Shown: positions 46,260-55,430 of the stretch, piece by piece
Position numbering within the stretch: the first letter of the stretch is position 1
Layout of the letters: every line of letters begins with the position of its first letter
Assembly: GCA_043738095.1 (NCBI GenBank)
Contig: JAYSZI010000076.1
Coordinates: forward strand, 1 to 64,000
Direction: 5' to 3'
From: Lysobacter_K sp043738095
GTDB lineage: Bacteria > Pseudomonadota > Gammaproteobacteria > Xanthomonadales > Xanthomonadaceae
Length of the DNA stretch: 64,000 bases
Notes under the pieces: generated by a model
Told to the model about the DNA's origin: nothing
The model's database searches: none
Seen by the model: the letters and a program-made list of their open reading frames with translations, nothing else
Program-made: the position numbers and the translations under genes

Positions 46260-47606
46260 TCATTCGCTATGACCGGGTACGACTTCCAGCCGCAGAACCC
46301 CGTCGACCAGCCGTGCCCCGACCCGATCGCCCGGGGTCGCATCGAGCACGCTGCGCACGATCCGGCCGTCGTCGTGTTGCAGGATCGCGTAGCCACGCGC
46401 CACCGTCGCCAGCGGACTGACCGCTTCCAGCGATCGCGCCATGCCGCGCAGGCGTAAGGCGTCGTTGCCGAGCCGGCGCGCGATCGCCGCTTGCGGGCGG
46501 TGGGCGAGCGCGGCCAGACGTTCGCGCAGGCGCGCCATGCGGCGTTGCGGATGGGCGGCGCGCAGCACCGCGTCGGCATGGCGCAGGCGCGCGCGTTCGC
46601 GATCGAGCCGGCGTTGCCACGCGGCGGCGAGCCGGCGCAATGCCTCGGCCTGGCGCCGGCACAACATGTCCAGGCGCGCGCGCGGCCGCAACGCCGTCAG
46701 GCGCAGCGCGAGCCGGTCGGCGCGCTGCATGGCCTGCTGCAATCGCTGCGCCTGCAGCTTGTGCAATCGCGCATCGAGCGCACGCAGGCGCCGGAGCAGG
46801 TCGTCGCCGCTGGGCACCAGCAACTCGGCGGCGACCGACGGTGTCGGCGCGCGCAAGTCGGCGGCGAGATCGGCGAGGCTGAAGTCGGTTTCGTGGCCGA
46901 CCGCGGACACCACCGGCACCGTCGATGCCGCGATCGCGCGCACTAGGCGCTCGTCGTTGAACGGCCACAGGTCTTCGAGCGAACCGCCGCCGCGGGTCAG
47001 CAGGATCACGTCGTAGCGGTTGGAAGCCTGCGCGCGCTGCAGCATTCGGGTGATCTGCGCCGCGGCACCGTCGCCTTGCACCGGCACCGGCAACACGTCG
47101 GCCTCGACCAGCGGAAAGCGCCGGGCGAGCACGCTAAGCACATCGCGCACCGCCGCGCCGCTGGCCGAGGTGATCACGCCGATGCGGCGCACGAACGTCG
47201 GCAGCGGCCGCTTGCGCGCCTCCTCAAACAAGCCCTCGGCCGTAAGTTTCGCCTTCAGCTCCTCGAACGCACGCCGTAGCGCGCCTTCGCCGGCTTCCTC
47301 CATATGGTCGAGCACCAGCTGGTACTCGCCGCGCGCCTCGTACAGCGTCAGCCGGCCGCGGGCGAGCACGCGCAGGCCCTCGCGCGGGATGAACTTCAGC
47401 CACGAACTCTTCGGCTTGAACATCGCGCAACGCACCTGCGCGCGCGCGTCCTTGAGGGTGAAGTACAGGTGCCCGGACGACGGCTTGGACAGATTGCCGA
47501 GTTCGCCCTCGACCCAGATCAGCGGGAACGCGCCTTCCAGCAGATCGCGCGCCAGCGCGTTCAGCTGGCTTGGGGTGAGCACCTGGTTGGCGTCGTCGCG
47601 GTTCAT
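46260..47606 (-). CDS. xseA: Exodeoxyribonuclease VII large subunit
   Basis: XseA with XseB degrades single-stranded DNA. The 448-residue protein has an N-terminal OB fold (FPLIWVEGELGNLSKPSSGH, LYFTLKDARAQVRCAMF) and the catalytic core (GVITSASGAAVRDVLSVLARR, RGGGSLEDLWPFNDERLVRA, VVSAVGHETDFSLADLAADLRAPTPSVAAE, here in shorter pieces). A long Arg-rich coiled-coil helix region follows. Start ATG 47606 is chosen; longer in-frame extensions run into ispG and have no family match. xseB is not in this window. Confidence 0.95.
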   Translation of the reverse strand: MNRDDANQVLTPSQLNALARDLLEGAFPLIWVEGELGNLSKPSSGHLYFTLKDARAQVRCAMFKPKSSWLKFIPREGLRVLARGRLTLYEARGEYQLVLDHMEEAGEGALRRAFEELKAKLTAEGLFEEARKRPLPTFVRRIGVITSASGAAVRDVLSVLARRFPLVEADVLPVPVQGDGAAAQITRMLQRAQASNRYDVILLTRGGGSLEDLWPFNDERLVRAIAASTVPVVSAVGHETDFSLADLAADLRAPTPSVAAELLVPSGDDLLRRLRALDARLHKLQAQRLQQAMQRADRLALRLTALRPRARLDMLCRRQAEALRRLAAAWQRRLDRERARLRHADAVLRAAHPQRRMARLRERLAALAHRPQAAIARRLGNDALRLRGMARSLEAVSPLATVARGYAILQHDDGRIVRSVLDATPGDRVGARLVDGVLRLEVVPGHSE

Positions 47607-47668
47607 GCGCAGGCAGGGGAGGCGGCCGATCACCGTAACGCAGCGGCGGTCTCCGGTCACGCCAGCGT

Positions 47669-47674
47669 TACAAT
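47669..47674 (+). promoter_or_regulatory. -10 element for a probably leaderless ispG transcript
   Basis: TACAAT lies seven bases before the ispG ATG with no Shine-Dalgarno sequence between. This is the same arrangement as at era. It sits in the 75 base gap between divergent xseA and ispG. Confidence 0.4.
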
Positions 47675-47681
47675 ATGGGCC

Positions 47682-48953
47682 ATGAATTCCGACGTCCTCC
47701 TGCCCTGCGCCACGCCCGGTTTTGGGCCCTGTCTGCGCCGTCTGACCCGGTCCGTCCGCATCGGCGGCGTCGAGGTCGGTGGCGGCGCGCCAGTGGTCGT
47801 GCAATCGATGACCAACACCGACACCGCCGATATCGCCGGCACCGTCAAACAGGTCGCCGACCTGTGGCGCGCGGGCTCGGAACTGGTGCGCGTCACCGTG
47901 AATACCGCCGAGGCCGCCGCCGCGGTGCCGCGCATCGTCGACAAGCTGCGCATGATGGGCATCGAGGTGCCGATCATTGGCGACTTCCATTACAACGGCC
48001 ATCAGCTGCTGACCGCAGAGCCTGCCTGTGCCGAGGCACTGGCGAAGTACCGCATCAATCCTGGCAACGTCGGTTTCGGTAAGAAGCGCGACAGCCAGTT
48101 CGTGACCCTGATCGAGCTCGCGATCAAGCATGACAAACCGGTGCGCATCGGCGCGAATTGGGGCTCGCTAGATCAAGCACTTGCGACGCGCTTGATGGAC
48201 GAAAACCACGCGCGCGCCGAGCCCTGGGATGCCGGCCGCGTGCTGCGCGAGGCGTTGATCCGCTCGGCGCTGGATTCGGCCGCGCGCGCGGTGGAGATTG
48301 GCCTGCCGGCGGACCGCATCGTGCTCAGCGCCAAGGTCAGCGGCGTGCAGGAACTGATCGCGGTGTATCGCGACCTCGCTACGCGCGGCGACTACGCGCT
48401 GCATCTCGGCCTCACCGAGGCTGGCATTGGCAGCAAGGGCATCGTCGCCTCAAGCGCCGCGCTCGCGGTGCTGTTGCAGGAAGGCATCGGCGACACCATC
48501 CGCATCTCGCTGACGCCGGACCCGGGTCAGTCGCGCACCAACGAGGTGATCGTCGCGCAGGAGCTGCTGCAGACCCTGGGTCTGCGTGCATTTACACCGA
48601 TGGTGACCGCGTGCCCTGGCTGCGGCCGCACCACCAGCGAGTTCTTCCAGGAGCTGGCGAAGCGCGTGCAGGAACACGTGCGGGCGAAGATGCCGGAGTG
48701 GAAAATCACCCACCCGGGTGCCGAAAACCTCACGCTCGCGGTGATGGGTTGCGTGGTCAACGGCCCCGGCGAATCGCGCCACGCCAACATCGGGATCTCG
48801 TTGCCAGGCACCGGCGAAGCGCCGTCGGCGCCGGTGTTCGAGGACGGACAGAAGACCGTCACCCTGCGCGGCGACAACATTGCCCATGACTTCGTTGCCT
48901 TGATCGACAGCTACGTCGAACGACACTATGCCGCCCGCGCACCCGGAGGGTGA
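47682..48953 (+). CDS. ispG: 4-hydroxy-3-methylbut-2-enyl diphosphate synthase
   Basis: IspG (GcpE) is the 4Fe-4S enzyme of the MEP isoprenoid pathway that makes HMBPP. The 423-residue protein has a TIM-barrel part beginning GGGAPVVVQSMTNTDTADI and the C-terminal cluster domain with three cysteines: C311 and C314 in TACPGCGRT and C357 in MGCVVNGPGES. An internal insertion (DENHARAEPWDAGRVLREAL), common in proteobacterial IspG, is present. ATG 47682 is used. Its 3' end overlaps the PAP2 gene by 26 bases. Confidence 0.95.
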   Translation: MNSDVLLPCATPGFGPCLRRLTRSVRIGGVEVGGGAPVVVQSMTNTDTADIAGTVKQVADLWRAGSELVRVTVNTAEAAAAVPRIVDKLRMMGIEVPIIGDFHYNGHQLLTAEPACAEALAKYRINPGNVGFGKKRDSQFVTLIELAIKHDKPVRIGANWGSLDQALATRLMDENHARAEPWDAGRVLREALIRSALDSAARAVEIGLPADRIVLSAKVSGVQELIAVYRDLATRGDYALHLGLTEAGIGSKGIVASSAALAVLLQEGIGDTIRISLTPDPGQSRTNEVIVAQELLQTLGLRAFTPMVTACPGCGRTTSEFFQELAKRVQEHVRAKMPEWKITHPGAENLTLAVMGCVVNGPGESRHANIGISLPGTGEAPSAPVFEDGQKTVTLRGDNIAHDFVALIDSYVERHYAARAPGG

Positions 48954-49668
48954 GCCCAAACTAGCGGCAGCGGGCGATTCGCTGCAGCAGGAGGCGCGCT
49001 TCGGTGCAGCGTTCCTGCGCCGCCACGGCTGGCGGTTGCTGGTCGTGTTTGTGGGCTTGTTGCTGCCGCTGTGGGGCTTTGCAGAGCTGGCGGACGAAAT
49101 CCACGAGCAAGAGGCCATCCCGTTCGACGAGCCTATTTTGCGTTTTGCCCACGCCCTGGCGCGCGACGGCTTCGATAACTTCTTCGTCTTCATGTCGCAG
49201 GTCGGCTATGCATACGGCGTAGTGCCGTTCGACATTGCGCTGGTGATCGTTCTGTCGCTGATGCGCCGGTTGCGCGAAGCAACGTTCGCGGCGGTGGCGT
49301 TCGGCGGCTCGGCACTGCTGAACATGGCAGCCAAACGCACCTTCGCGCGCGAACGGCCGTCGCTGTGGGAATCCATCGCGCCGGAAACCACCTTCAGCTT
49401 CCCCAGCGGCCACGCGATGGGCTCGGCGACGCTCGCCTGCGCGTTGATCCTGCTGACCTGGCATACGCGCTGGCGCTGGCCGGTGGTGGCGGTCGCGTCG
49501 GCCTTTACGATCGCCGTCGGCCTGTCGCGCGTCTATCTGGGCGTGCATTACCCGTCCGACATTCTGGCCGGATGGGCGGCAGCGTTGGTGTGGGTGCTCG
49601 CATGCTATTTGCTGGTGTTTCGCAGTGGCGTGCGGCCTTGGCGACGAGCGGTGCCCGTCACAGCGTAG
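48928..49668 (+). CDS. PAP2-family membrane phosphatase
   Basis: This 246-residue membrane protein has the three PAP2 motifs: KRTFARERP, FSFPSGHAMGSA and SRVYLGVHYPSDILAGW, with about five or six membrane helices. Family members dephosphorylate lipid phosphates such as phosphatidic acid or undecaprenyl diphosphate. An undecaprenyl-diphosphate role is attractive next to the isoprenoid gene ispG, but it is not proven. ATG 48928 lies within ispG, so translation is probably coupled. Confidence 0.88.
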   Translation: MPPAHPEGEPKLAAAGDSLQQEARFGAAFLRRHGWRLLVVFVGLLLPLWGFAELADEIHEQEAIPFDEPILRFAHALARDGFDNFFVFMSQVGYAYGVVPFDIALVIVLSLMRRLREATFAAVAFGGSALLNMAAKRTFARERPSLWESIAPETTFSFPSGHAMGSATLACALILLTWHTRWRWPVVAVASAFTIAVGLSRVYLGVHYPSDILAGWAAALVWVLACYLLVFRSGVRPWRRAVPVTA

Positions 49669-49815
49669 TTTGGCCCCTGGGTAATCGGCGCTGAGCACGG
49701 CGAAAGTGCGCGACCACTGACCCCTGGGTAAGCCAACGACGTTGGCTGCGGTGCATCGAGCGAAATGGGCCGGGCCTATGGTTGGCCAGAAGTGAGCGGC
49801 GCAATCCGAGGATGT

Positions 49816-50724
49816 CTATTCGCCCGGCTTGGCCGCGGCAGTTGGTGCGGCGGAGGCCGCGCGACGTGCGAGTACGGCCTCGCGATGGGCGATGTAGGCG
49901 TTCGCGGCGAAAATGATCACTGCGCCGAGTACGGTCCAGCGGTCGAGTTTTTCGCCGAACAGCAGGAAGCCGAATACCGCGACCAGCGGCAGCTGCATGA
50001 AGCTGATCGACGTCAGCGCTGAGACGTCGCCGAGCTTAAGCGCGCGCGTCCACAGCATGTGGCCGCCGGTGCCGAGCGCGCCCGCGGCGGCGACCCACAG
50101 CCACGTGATGCCCTGCGGCCATTCCCATACGAACAACGCCGGCCCCAGCGACATCGGCACCCACAACATCGTCGTCCACAGCACGATGCGGTCGGCCGGC
50201 TCGGTCGCTGACAGTTGCTTGATCTGGATCGAGACGATGCCGCTGAGCACCGCCGCCGACAGCGCCACCAGCGAGCCCGCAGTGAAGCTGGCGGCGCCCG
50301 GCCGCACGATCACCAGCACGCCGATAAAGCCGAGCACCACTGCGGCCCAGCGGCGCGCGCGCACGTGTTCGTGCAGAAACCACACCGCGGCGATGGTCAC
50401 GAACAGCGGCGTCGAATACGACAGCGACACCGCCTGTGCCAGCGGCAGGTGGCCGATCGCCCAGAAGCCGCAGAACATCGACACCACGCCGATGAGGCAG
50501 CGGATGAAGTAGCGCGGCAGCTGCGTGGTCTTGAGCAGGCCCGGGCCGTGCCGCAGCAGCAGCGGCAACGCCGCAACCAAGCCGAAGAAATTGCGGAAGA
50601 ACGCGATCTCGAACGTGTGCAGGGTTTCTGCCGCAAGCTTGATCGACACCGCCATCAGGCCGAAGAACACGGTGCTGCCGAGCATCAGCAGTGCGGCGCG
50701 GGTGTGGGCCGTGGCGGGCATCAC
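49816..50724 (-). CDS. DMT-superfamily (EamA) transporter
   Basis: This 302-residue protein has about ten membrane helices in two EamA repeats (for example LGSTVFFGLMAVSIKLAAET in the first and LWVAAAGALGTGGHMLWTRA in the second). It should export a small metabolite; the substrate is not evident. ATG 50721 is an equally possible start. It is isolated, with the PAP2 gene convergent on one side and a 415 base gene-free stretch on the other. Confidence 0.87.
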   Translation of the reverse strand: MMPATAHTRAALLMLGSTVFFGLMAVSIKLAAETLHTFEIAFFRNFFGLVAALPLLLRHGPGLLKTTQLPRYFIRCLIGVVSMFCGFWAIGHLPLAQAVSLSYSTPLFVTIAAVWFLHEHVRARRWAAVVLGFIGVLVIVRPGAASFTAGSLVALSAAVLSGIVSIQIKQLSATEPADRIVLWTTMLWVPMSLGPALFVWEWPQGITWLWVAAAGALGTGGHMLWTRALKLGDVSALTSISFMQLPLVAVFGFLLFGEKLDRWTVLGAVIIFAANAYIAHREAVLARRAASAAPTAAAKPGE

Positions 50725-51139
50725 GTGACCGGTCTGTGGCTGGATGGGCGTGGCGCGGTTCTGTTCGGTGCCGTTGTTCCGTGCGCAGCCCGAGTCGTCC
50801 CCAACGCAATCGCGGTCAAGCCCAGCGCAGGCTCTGCGACCTCAAGCGCGATCTCAGTCGTGCATACCGCAATCGAATCATCCACACCGCCACCTCTGGC
50901 CCGGGCACAGTGAGGGATGTCCTTCGTCCTGGAAATCGTCCAAGCGAGCAGACTGCTCACTGCGTTGGGATCCCATGTCGTCGATGAGGCGTTCGGGCCG
51001 CGCCACGTGCGCTGTGCAGCGTCGCGACGAGGGACGGGGCGATGTCGAGCGATGCTCGTCGGACCATGGACGGCGAACGTCCAATGCGGGGCGGCGCCCC
51101 CATTGAGCTGCGGTGAACACGACCAAGCCCGGTGCCCGT
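50725..51139. other. 415 base stretch without a recognisable gene
   Basis: No frame on either strand looks like a conserved protein. A perfect small hairpin, GAGCAG-A-CTGCTC, occurs around 50945-50957. The right end would be the 3' region after murB and the left end the upstream region of the transporter. I recognise nothing else in it. Confidence 0.5.
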
Positions 51140-52180
51140 TCACCAGGCAGCACCGATCACTCGGGGCTCGGGCTCGAGTTTGACGCCGAAACGCTCCCGC
51201 ACCGAATCGGCGATGCGCCGGGCGAGGTCGAGTAGTTGTTGCCCGCTCGCTTGACCGTGATTGACCAGCACCAGCGCATGCGTGGCCGCAACGCCGGCGT
51301 CGCCGTCGCGGTAGCCCTTCCAGCCGCATTGATCGATCAGCCACGCGGCCGACAGCTTGCGCGTGGCGTCGTCGCTGGTGCGAAACACGGGCAGGGCGGC
51401 ATGCAGGGCCTGCGCCGCGTCGGCCTGCGCCACCGGCACGATCGGGTTCTTGAAGAAGCTGCCGGCGTTGCCGAGCACGGCCGGGTCGGGCAGCTTGCGC
51501 CGGCGGATCGCAATCACCGCGTCGGACACTTGCCGGGGTGTCGGCGCGTCGATGCCCATCGCACGCAACTCGTCGCCCAGACCGGCGTAGTCGAGCGTGA
51601 GTGCCGCAGTTCGTGGCAACGCGAATTCCACCGCAGTGACGATAAAACGCTCAGGTGCCTGCTTGAACAGGCTGTCGCGGTAGGCGAACGCGCAGGCCTG
51701 CGGTCCCAACCGGTGCAGCGTGCCGGTCGCGGGCTCGTATGCCTCGACCGTGTGGATGGAATCGCGAACTTCGATGCCGTAGGCGCCGATGTTCTGGATG
51801 GGCGCGGCGCCGACCGTGCCCGGGATCAGCGAGAGGTTTTCGAGGCCGGCCAGCCCGCGCGCCAGCGTCCACAGCACAAAGTCGTGCCACGGCACTCCGG
51901 CATCGGCGCGGACAATCGTGCGGCCGTCGTGATCGTCCAGCTGTTCAATACGTTGCCCGGTCAGTGTGAGTACCACGCCCTCCACGTCACCGGCGAACAA
52001 CAGGTTGCTGCCGCCACCCAGCACCAGCGCCACGCCGTCGCGCAACTCAGGCCGCTGCAGGGCTCCGGGCAACGCCGCGCTGTCGCCGACCTCGACCAGC
52101 CACGGCGCGCGCGCCGGCACCTTGAACGTGTTTCTTGCCGTCAGCGACGCATCGCGGACGATGCGGACCGGGTCATTCAT
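51140..52180 (-). CDS. murB: UDP-N-acetylmuramate dehydrogenase
   Basis: MurB reduces enolpyruvyl-UDP-GlcNAc to UDP-MurNAc in peptidoglycan synthesis. The 346-residue protein is a type I MurB with the FAD motif LVLGGGSNLLF, SLIPGTVGAAPIQNIGAYG and the catalytic serine in NAGSFFKNP. ATG 52180 (MNDPVRIVRD) overlaps the pyrD stop by 8 bases, so the pair is probably coupled. The upstream in-frame ATG at 52198 is less likely. Confidence 0.95.
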   Translation of the reverse strand: MNDPVRIVRDASLTARNTFKVPARAPWLVEVGDSAALPGALQRPELRDGVALVLGGGSNLLFAGDVEGVVLTLTGQRIEQLDDHDGRTIVRADAGVPWHDFVLWTLARGLAGLENLSLIPGTVGAAPIQNIGAYGIEVRDSIHTVEAYEPATGTLHRLGPQACAFAYRDSLFKQAPERFIVTAVEFALPRTAALTLDYAGLGDELRAMGIDAPTPRQVSDAVIAIRRRKLPDPAVLGNAGSFFKNPIVPVAQADAAQALHAALPVFRTSDDATRKLSAAWLIDQCGWKGYRDGDAGVAATHALVLVNHGQASGQQLLDLARRIADSVRERFGVKLEPEPRVIGAAW

Positions 52181-53237
52181 GCGACGGCGGAGGCACAAGG
52201 CCGCGCGCGGGAGCTTCCCTGCGCCGGCGGATCGCGTCGACGCACTCGCGGATCAGGTGCGGCCCGCGGTAGATCAGCCCGCTGTAGCACTGCACCAGAC
52301 TCGCGCCCGCGGCCATCTTGGTGACCGCGTCGGCGCCGCAAAGGATGCCGCCGACGCCCACAAGCGGGATGGATTCGGGCATCCGCGTGCGCATCATGCG
52401 CAGCACCAGCGTCGATTGCCCCATGAGCGGTTGGCCCGAGAGGCCGCCTAGCTGGTCGGCGTGGCGCGCGCCTTTGACGGTGGTCCGGGCGACCGTGGTG
52501 TTGGTCGCAATCACGCCGTCGACCTGCAGTTCGGACAACACGCGCGCGGCTGCCTCGATGTCGTGGTCGTTGAGGTCCGGGGCGATCTTGACCAGCATCG
52601 GCACGCGCTTGCCATGGCGCGCGCCGAGCTTTTCCTGCGACTCGCGCAAGGTGCCGATCAGGCGACGCAGCGACTGTTCTTCCTGCAACTCACGCAGGCC
52701 GGCGGTGTTGGGCGAGGAAATATTGACCGTGATGTAGTCGGCGAGCGGGTACACGCGCTCGAGGCAGTACAGGTAATCATCCTGAGCCGACTCATTGGGT
52801 GTTTCCTTGTTCTTGCCAATGTTGATGCCGAGCAGGCCGTGCTTGCGCCGCGCCTTGCCGACATTGCGTACCAGCGCGTCGACGCCGTCGTTGTTGAACC
52901 CCAGACGATTGATGATCGCTTGATGCTCGGGCAAGCGGAACATGCGCGGCTTCGGGTTGCCGGCCTGCGGTTTGGGGGTGACGGTGCCGACTTCGACAAA
53001 ACCAAAACCCAGACCCAGCAGCGCATCGATATGCGCGCCGTTCTTGTCGAGGCCTGCGGCCAAGCCGACCGGATTCGGAAAGGTCAGTCCGAGCACCCTC
53101 GTCGGCAGCGGTTCGGGCTGGCGGGACAACAGCGGATTGAGCCCGCCGCGATACGCGGCCTCGAGCGCCTGCAACGTGAGCGCGTGCGCCCGTTCGGCAT
53201 CGAGGTTGAACAGCCAGGGGCGCGCGAGTTTGTACAT
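52173..53237 (-). CDS. pyrD: Dihydroorotate dehydrogenase (quinone)
   Basis: PyrD oxidises dihydroorotate to orotate and passes electrons to quinone at the inner membrane. The 354-residue protein has the class 2 N-terminal helix region (MYKLARPWLFNLDAERAHAL), the FMN segment NPVGLAAGLDKNG, FGFVEVGTVTPKPQ, and NISSPNTAGLRELQ with the catalytic serine. The C-terminal LVGVGGI and GASLVQCYSGLIYRGP bind FMN phosphate. It is coupled to murB. Confidence 0.96.
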   Translation of the reverse strand: MYKLARPWLFNLDAERAHALTLQALEAAYRGGLNPLLSRQPEPLPTRVLGLTFPNPVGLAAGLDKNGAHIDALLGLGFGFVEVGTVTPKPQAGNPKPRMFRLPEHQAIINRLGFNNDGVDALVRNVGKARRKHGLLGINIGKNKETPNESAQDDYLYCLERVYPLADYITVNISSPNTAGLRELQEEQSLRRLIGTLRESQEKLGARHGKRVPMLVKIAPDLNDHDIEAAARVLSELQVDGVIATNTTVARTTVKGARHADQLGGLSGQPLMGQSTLVLRMMRTRMPESIPLVGVGGILCGADAVTKMAAGASLVQCYSGLIYRGPHLIRECVDAIRRRREAPARGLVPPPSHE

Positions 53238-53466
53238 CGGTAGAAGTAGGAGCCTCTAAAAGATCGCCGCTGGTCGGTCTGGCCAGGCCAGACCGGCGTT
53301 AGCGCGCAGATCGTTACGCAAGGACGGTGCGAAGGCCTGGCTGTGATCCGGAGAGCGTAGCGGGTTAGCCGTGTGACGTCGCAGTTGCCGGCTCGGATCC
53401 GGGGACCCCAGGGTTGGCTGGGGGTTACCAAGGTGCGAAATGTCGATGCGATGACTTGCTCGATTC

Positions 53467-54999
53467 TTAAAACTCGAACTTGATGCCCTGGGCGAGCGGC
53501 ATCGAATCGGAGTAGTTGATCGTGTTGGTCTGGCGGCGCATGTACGCGCGCCACGAATCCGAACCCGACTCGCGACCGCCGCCGGTTTCCTTCTCGCCGC
53601 CGAACGCGCCGCCAATCTCGGCCCCCGAGGTGCCGATGTTGACGTTGGCGATGCCGCAATCCGAACCGGCGGCCGACAGGAACGCCTCGGCCGCCTTGAG
53701 GTCGGCGGTAAAGATCGACGACGACAGGCCCTGCGGCACCGCGTTCTGTAGCGCGATGCCCTCCTCGAGCGAGGCGATTTTCATCACGTACAGAATCGGC
53801 GCGAATGTCTCGGTCTGTACGACCTCGGCATCGTTGCTCAGCCCGGTGATGATCGTCGGCAGGACGAAATTGCCCCTGCCCTCGATCGCCGCGCCGCCGG
53901 TCTCGACCGTGCCGCCGCTGGCCTTGGCCTTCTCGACCGCATCCAGGTAACCCTGCACGGCGTCGCCGCTGTTGAGCGGGCCCATCAGGTTGGCCGGGTC
54001 GGTCGGGTCGCCAATCTTTTTCTCGACCTGCTTGTACGCGGCAATGAGCTTGGCGAGCACGTCGTCGTAGATCTTCTCGTGCACGAACAGTCGGCGGGTG
54101 GTGGTGCAGCGCTGGCCCGCGGTGCCGACGGCACCGAACACGATCGCCGGAATGGCCAGCTTCAGCTCGGCGCTGTCGTCGACGATGATCGCGTTGTTGC
54201 CGCCCAGCTCCAGCAGCGATCGGCCGAGGCGGCGCGCGACGCGCTCGCCGACCATGCGCCCGACCTTGGTCGAGCCGGTGAAGCTGATCAGGCCGATGCG
54301 CTTGTCGTCGACGAAGCTCGAAGCCAGCTCGGTGCCGGCGTCGTTGAACAGGAAGAAGATGTCGGGGAAGCCGCCGGCCTTGAGCGCCTCGTTGCAGATC
54401 TTCATCGACGCGATCGCCGACAACGGCGTTTTCGGCGACGGCTTCCAGATGGTGATATCGCCGCAGATGGCCGCGATGAAGCTGTTCCACGCCCACACCG
54501 CGACCGGGAAGTTGAACGCGGAAATGACGCCGACGATACCGAGCGGATGCCACTGCTCGTACATGCGGTGACCGGGGCGCTCGGAATGCATGGTCAGGCC
54601 GTACAACTGGCGCGACAGGCCGACGGCGAATTCGCCGATGTCGATCATTTCCTGCACTTCGCCATCGCCTTCCGGCTTGGACTTGCCCATTTCCAGCGCG
54701 ACCAGCGAGCCGAGCGCGTCCTTGTGCTGGCGCAACGCGTCGGCGCACAGCCGGATCGCTTCGCCGCGGCGCGGCGCCGGCGTGGTGCGCCAGACCTTGA
54801 ACGCGGCTTGGGCGCGTTCGACGATGTCGTCGTAGTCCGCCTGCGACGAGGCCTGCACGCGCGCGAGCAACTCGCCGTTGCTCGGGTTGATCGACTCCAG
54901 CACGCCGGCGTCGGCGGTCTTGGACCACTGACCGCTGCCGAGATACGTGCCCGATTCGGTGGGGTTCAGGCCGAGCGCGGTGAGAACGGGATGGGACAT
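53467..54999 (-). CDS. amaB: Piperideine-6-carboxylate / aminoadipate-semialdehyde dehydrogenase
   Basis: This 510-residue enzyme is an ALDH7-type dehydrogenase, which oxidises alpha-aminoadipate semialdehyde in lysine or pipecolate breakdown. Family features are SAFNFPVAVWAWN, FTGSTKVG, LLELGGNNAI with the general-base Glu, the nucleophile Cys in TAGQRCTTTRR, and GGEKETGGGRESGSDSWRAY near the C-terminus, which is characteristic of ALDH7A1/AmaB. ATG 54999 follows an AAGGAG site. No other lysine-catabolic genes are in this window, so the physiological role is inferred from the family. Confidence 0.86.
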   Translation of the reverse strand: MSHPVLTALGLNPTESGTYLGSGQWSKTADAGVLESINPSNGELLARVQASSQADYDDIVERAQAAFKVWRTTPAPRRGEAIRLCADALRQHKDALGSLVALEMGKSKPEGDGEVQEMIDIGEFAVGLSRQLYGLTMHSERPGHRMYEQWHPLGIVGVISAFNFPVAVWAWNSFIAAICGDITIWKPSPKTPLSAIASMKICNEALKAGGFPDIFFLFNDAGTELASSFVDDKRIGLISFTGSTKVGRMVGERVARRLGRSLLELGGNNAIIVDDSAELKLAIPAIVFGAVGTAGQRCTTTRRLFVHEKIYDDVLAKLIAAYKQVEKKIGDPTDPANLMGPLNSGDAVQGYLDAVEKAKASGGTVETGGAAIEGRGNFVLPTIITGLSNDAEVVQTETFAPILYVMKIASLEEGIALQNAVPQGLSSSIFTADLKAAEAFLSAAGSDCGIANVNIGTSGAEIGGAFGGEKETGGGRESGSDSWRAYMRRQTNTINYSDSMPLAQGIKFEF

Positions 55000-55151
55000 G
55001 AAAAACTCCTTGGGCAACAGCAAGACTAGAAAGTAGTGAATTGTCCGCACATCTCAGTGCGGGTTGTTCGCGATCTCGCGACAAATAGCCCGCGCAGGAA
55101 AGTGCGAGCACTACGCGAAGGCACGCGCGACGAATATTGGTTAATGAATCC

Positions 55152-55228
55152 TGGTGACCCCGGCGCGATTCGAACGCACGACCTGTCCCTTAGGAGGGGA
55201 CCGCTCTATCCAGCTGAGCTACGGGGCC
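55152..55228 (-). tRNA. tRNA-Arg(CCT)
   Basis: Read on the minus strand, this 77 base gene starts GGCCCCGTAGCTCAGCTGGA and ends with an encoded CCA. The anticodon loop is CTCCTAA (anticodon CCT), and the T loop TTCGAAT is standard. The seven-pair acceptor stem contains one G-U. It reads the rare AGG arginine codon. Confidence 0.95.
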
Positions 55229-55278
55229 AATCCGGCGAATTTTCGCACGAACCGCTGCGCGGCCGCGCGACCCCAACG

Positions 55279-55306
55279 AAAAACGGCACCTCGCGGCGCC
55301 GTTTTT
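55279..55306 (-). terminator. Terminator downstream of tRNA-Ala
   Basis: AAAAACGGC at 55279-55287 pairs with GCCGTTTTT at 55298-55306. On the minus strand this gives a stem followed by a T run just after tRNA-Ala. The symmetry would also let it act on the other strand. Confidence 0.75.
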
Positions 55307-55314
55307 GGAGTTCA

Positions 55315-55390
55315 TGGTGGAGCGGAGGGGGATCGAACCCCTGACCTCCACGATGCGAACGTGGCGCTCTCCCAGCTGAGCTACCGCCCC
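55315..55390 (-). tRNA. tRNA-Ala(CGC)
   Basis: On the minus strand this 76 base gene starts GGGGCGGTAGCTCAGCTGGG and ends with encoded CCA. The anticodon loop is TTCGCAT (anticodon CGC, codon GCG). The G3-U70 pair that marks alanine tRNAs is present in the acceptor stem. Confidence 0.95.
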
Positions 55391-55430
55391 ATGAAACGCG
55401 CTCGAGTCTAGCGGCGTGGGCCCGGCAGCG

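Noticed and set aside
49669..49815. Palindrome AGCCAACGACGTTGGCT (49732-49748) and twice-repeated CCCCTGGGTAA as a regulatory site.
   Set aside because: They lie between convergent gene ends with no T run; an operator is unlikely there and termination cannot be shown.
53084..55111. A 675-codon open frame on the minus strand in a second frame.
   Set aside because: It shadows the piperideine-6-carboxylate dehydrogenase and the pyrD 3' region in another frame; the sequence is Arg-rich and not conserved.
55152..55390. The tRNA pair as a possible integration site for a genomic island.
   Set aside because: tRNA-Arg(CCT) is a known target in other bacteria, but no integrase, no duplicated tRNA end and no foreign-looking genes are seen nearby.
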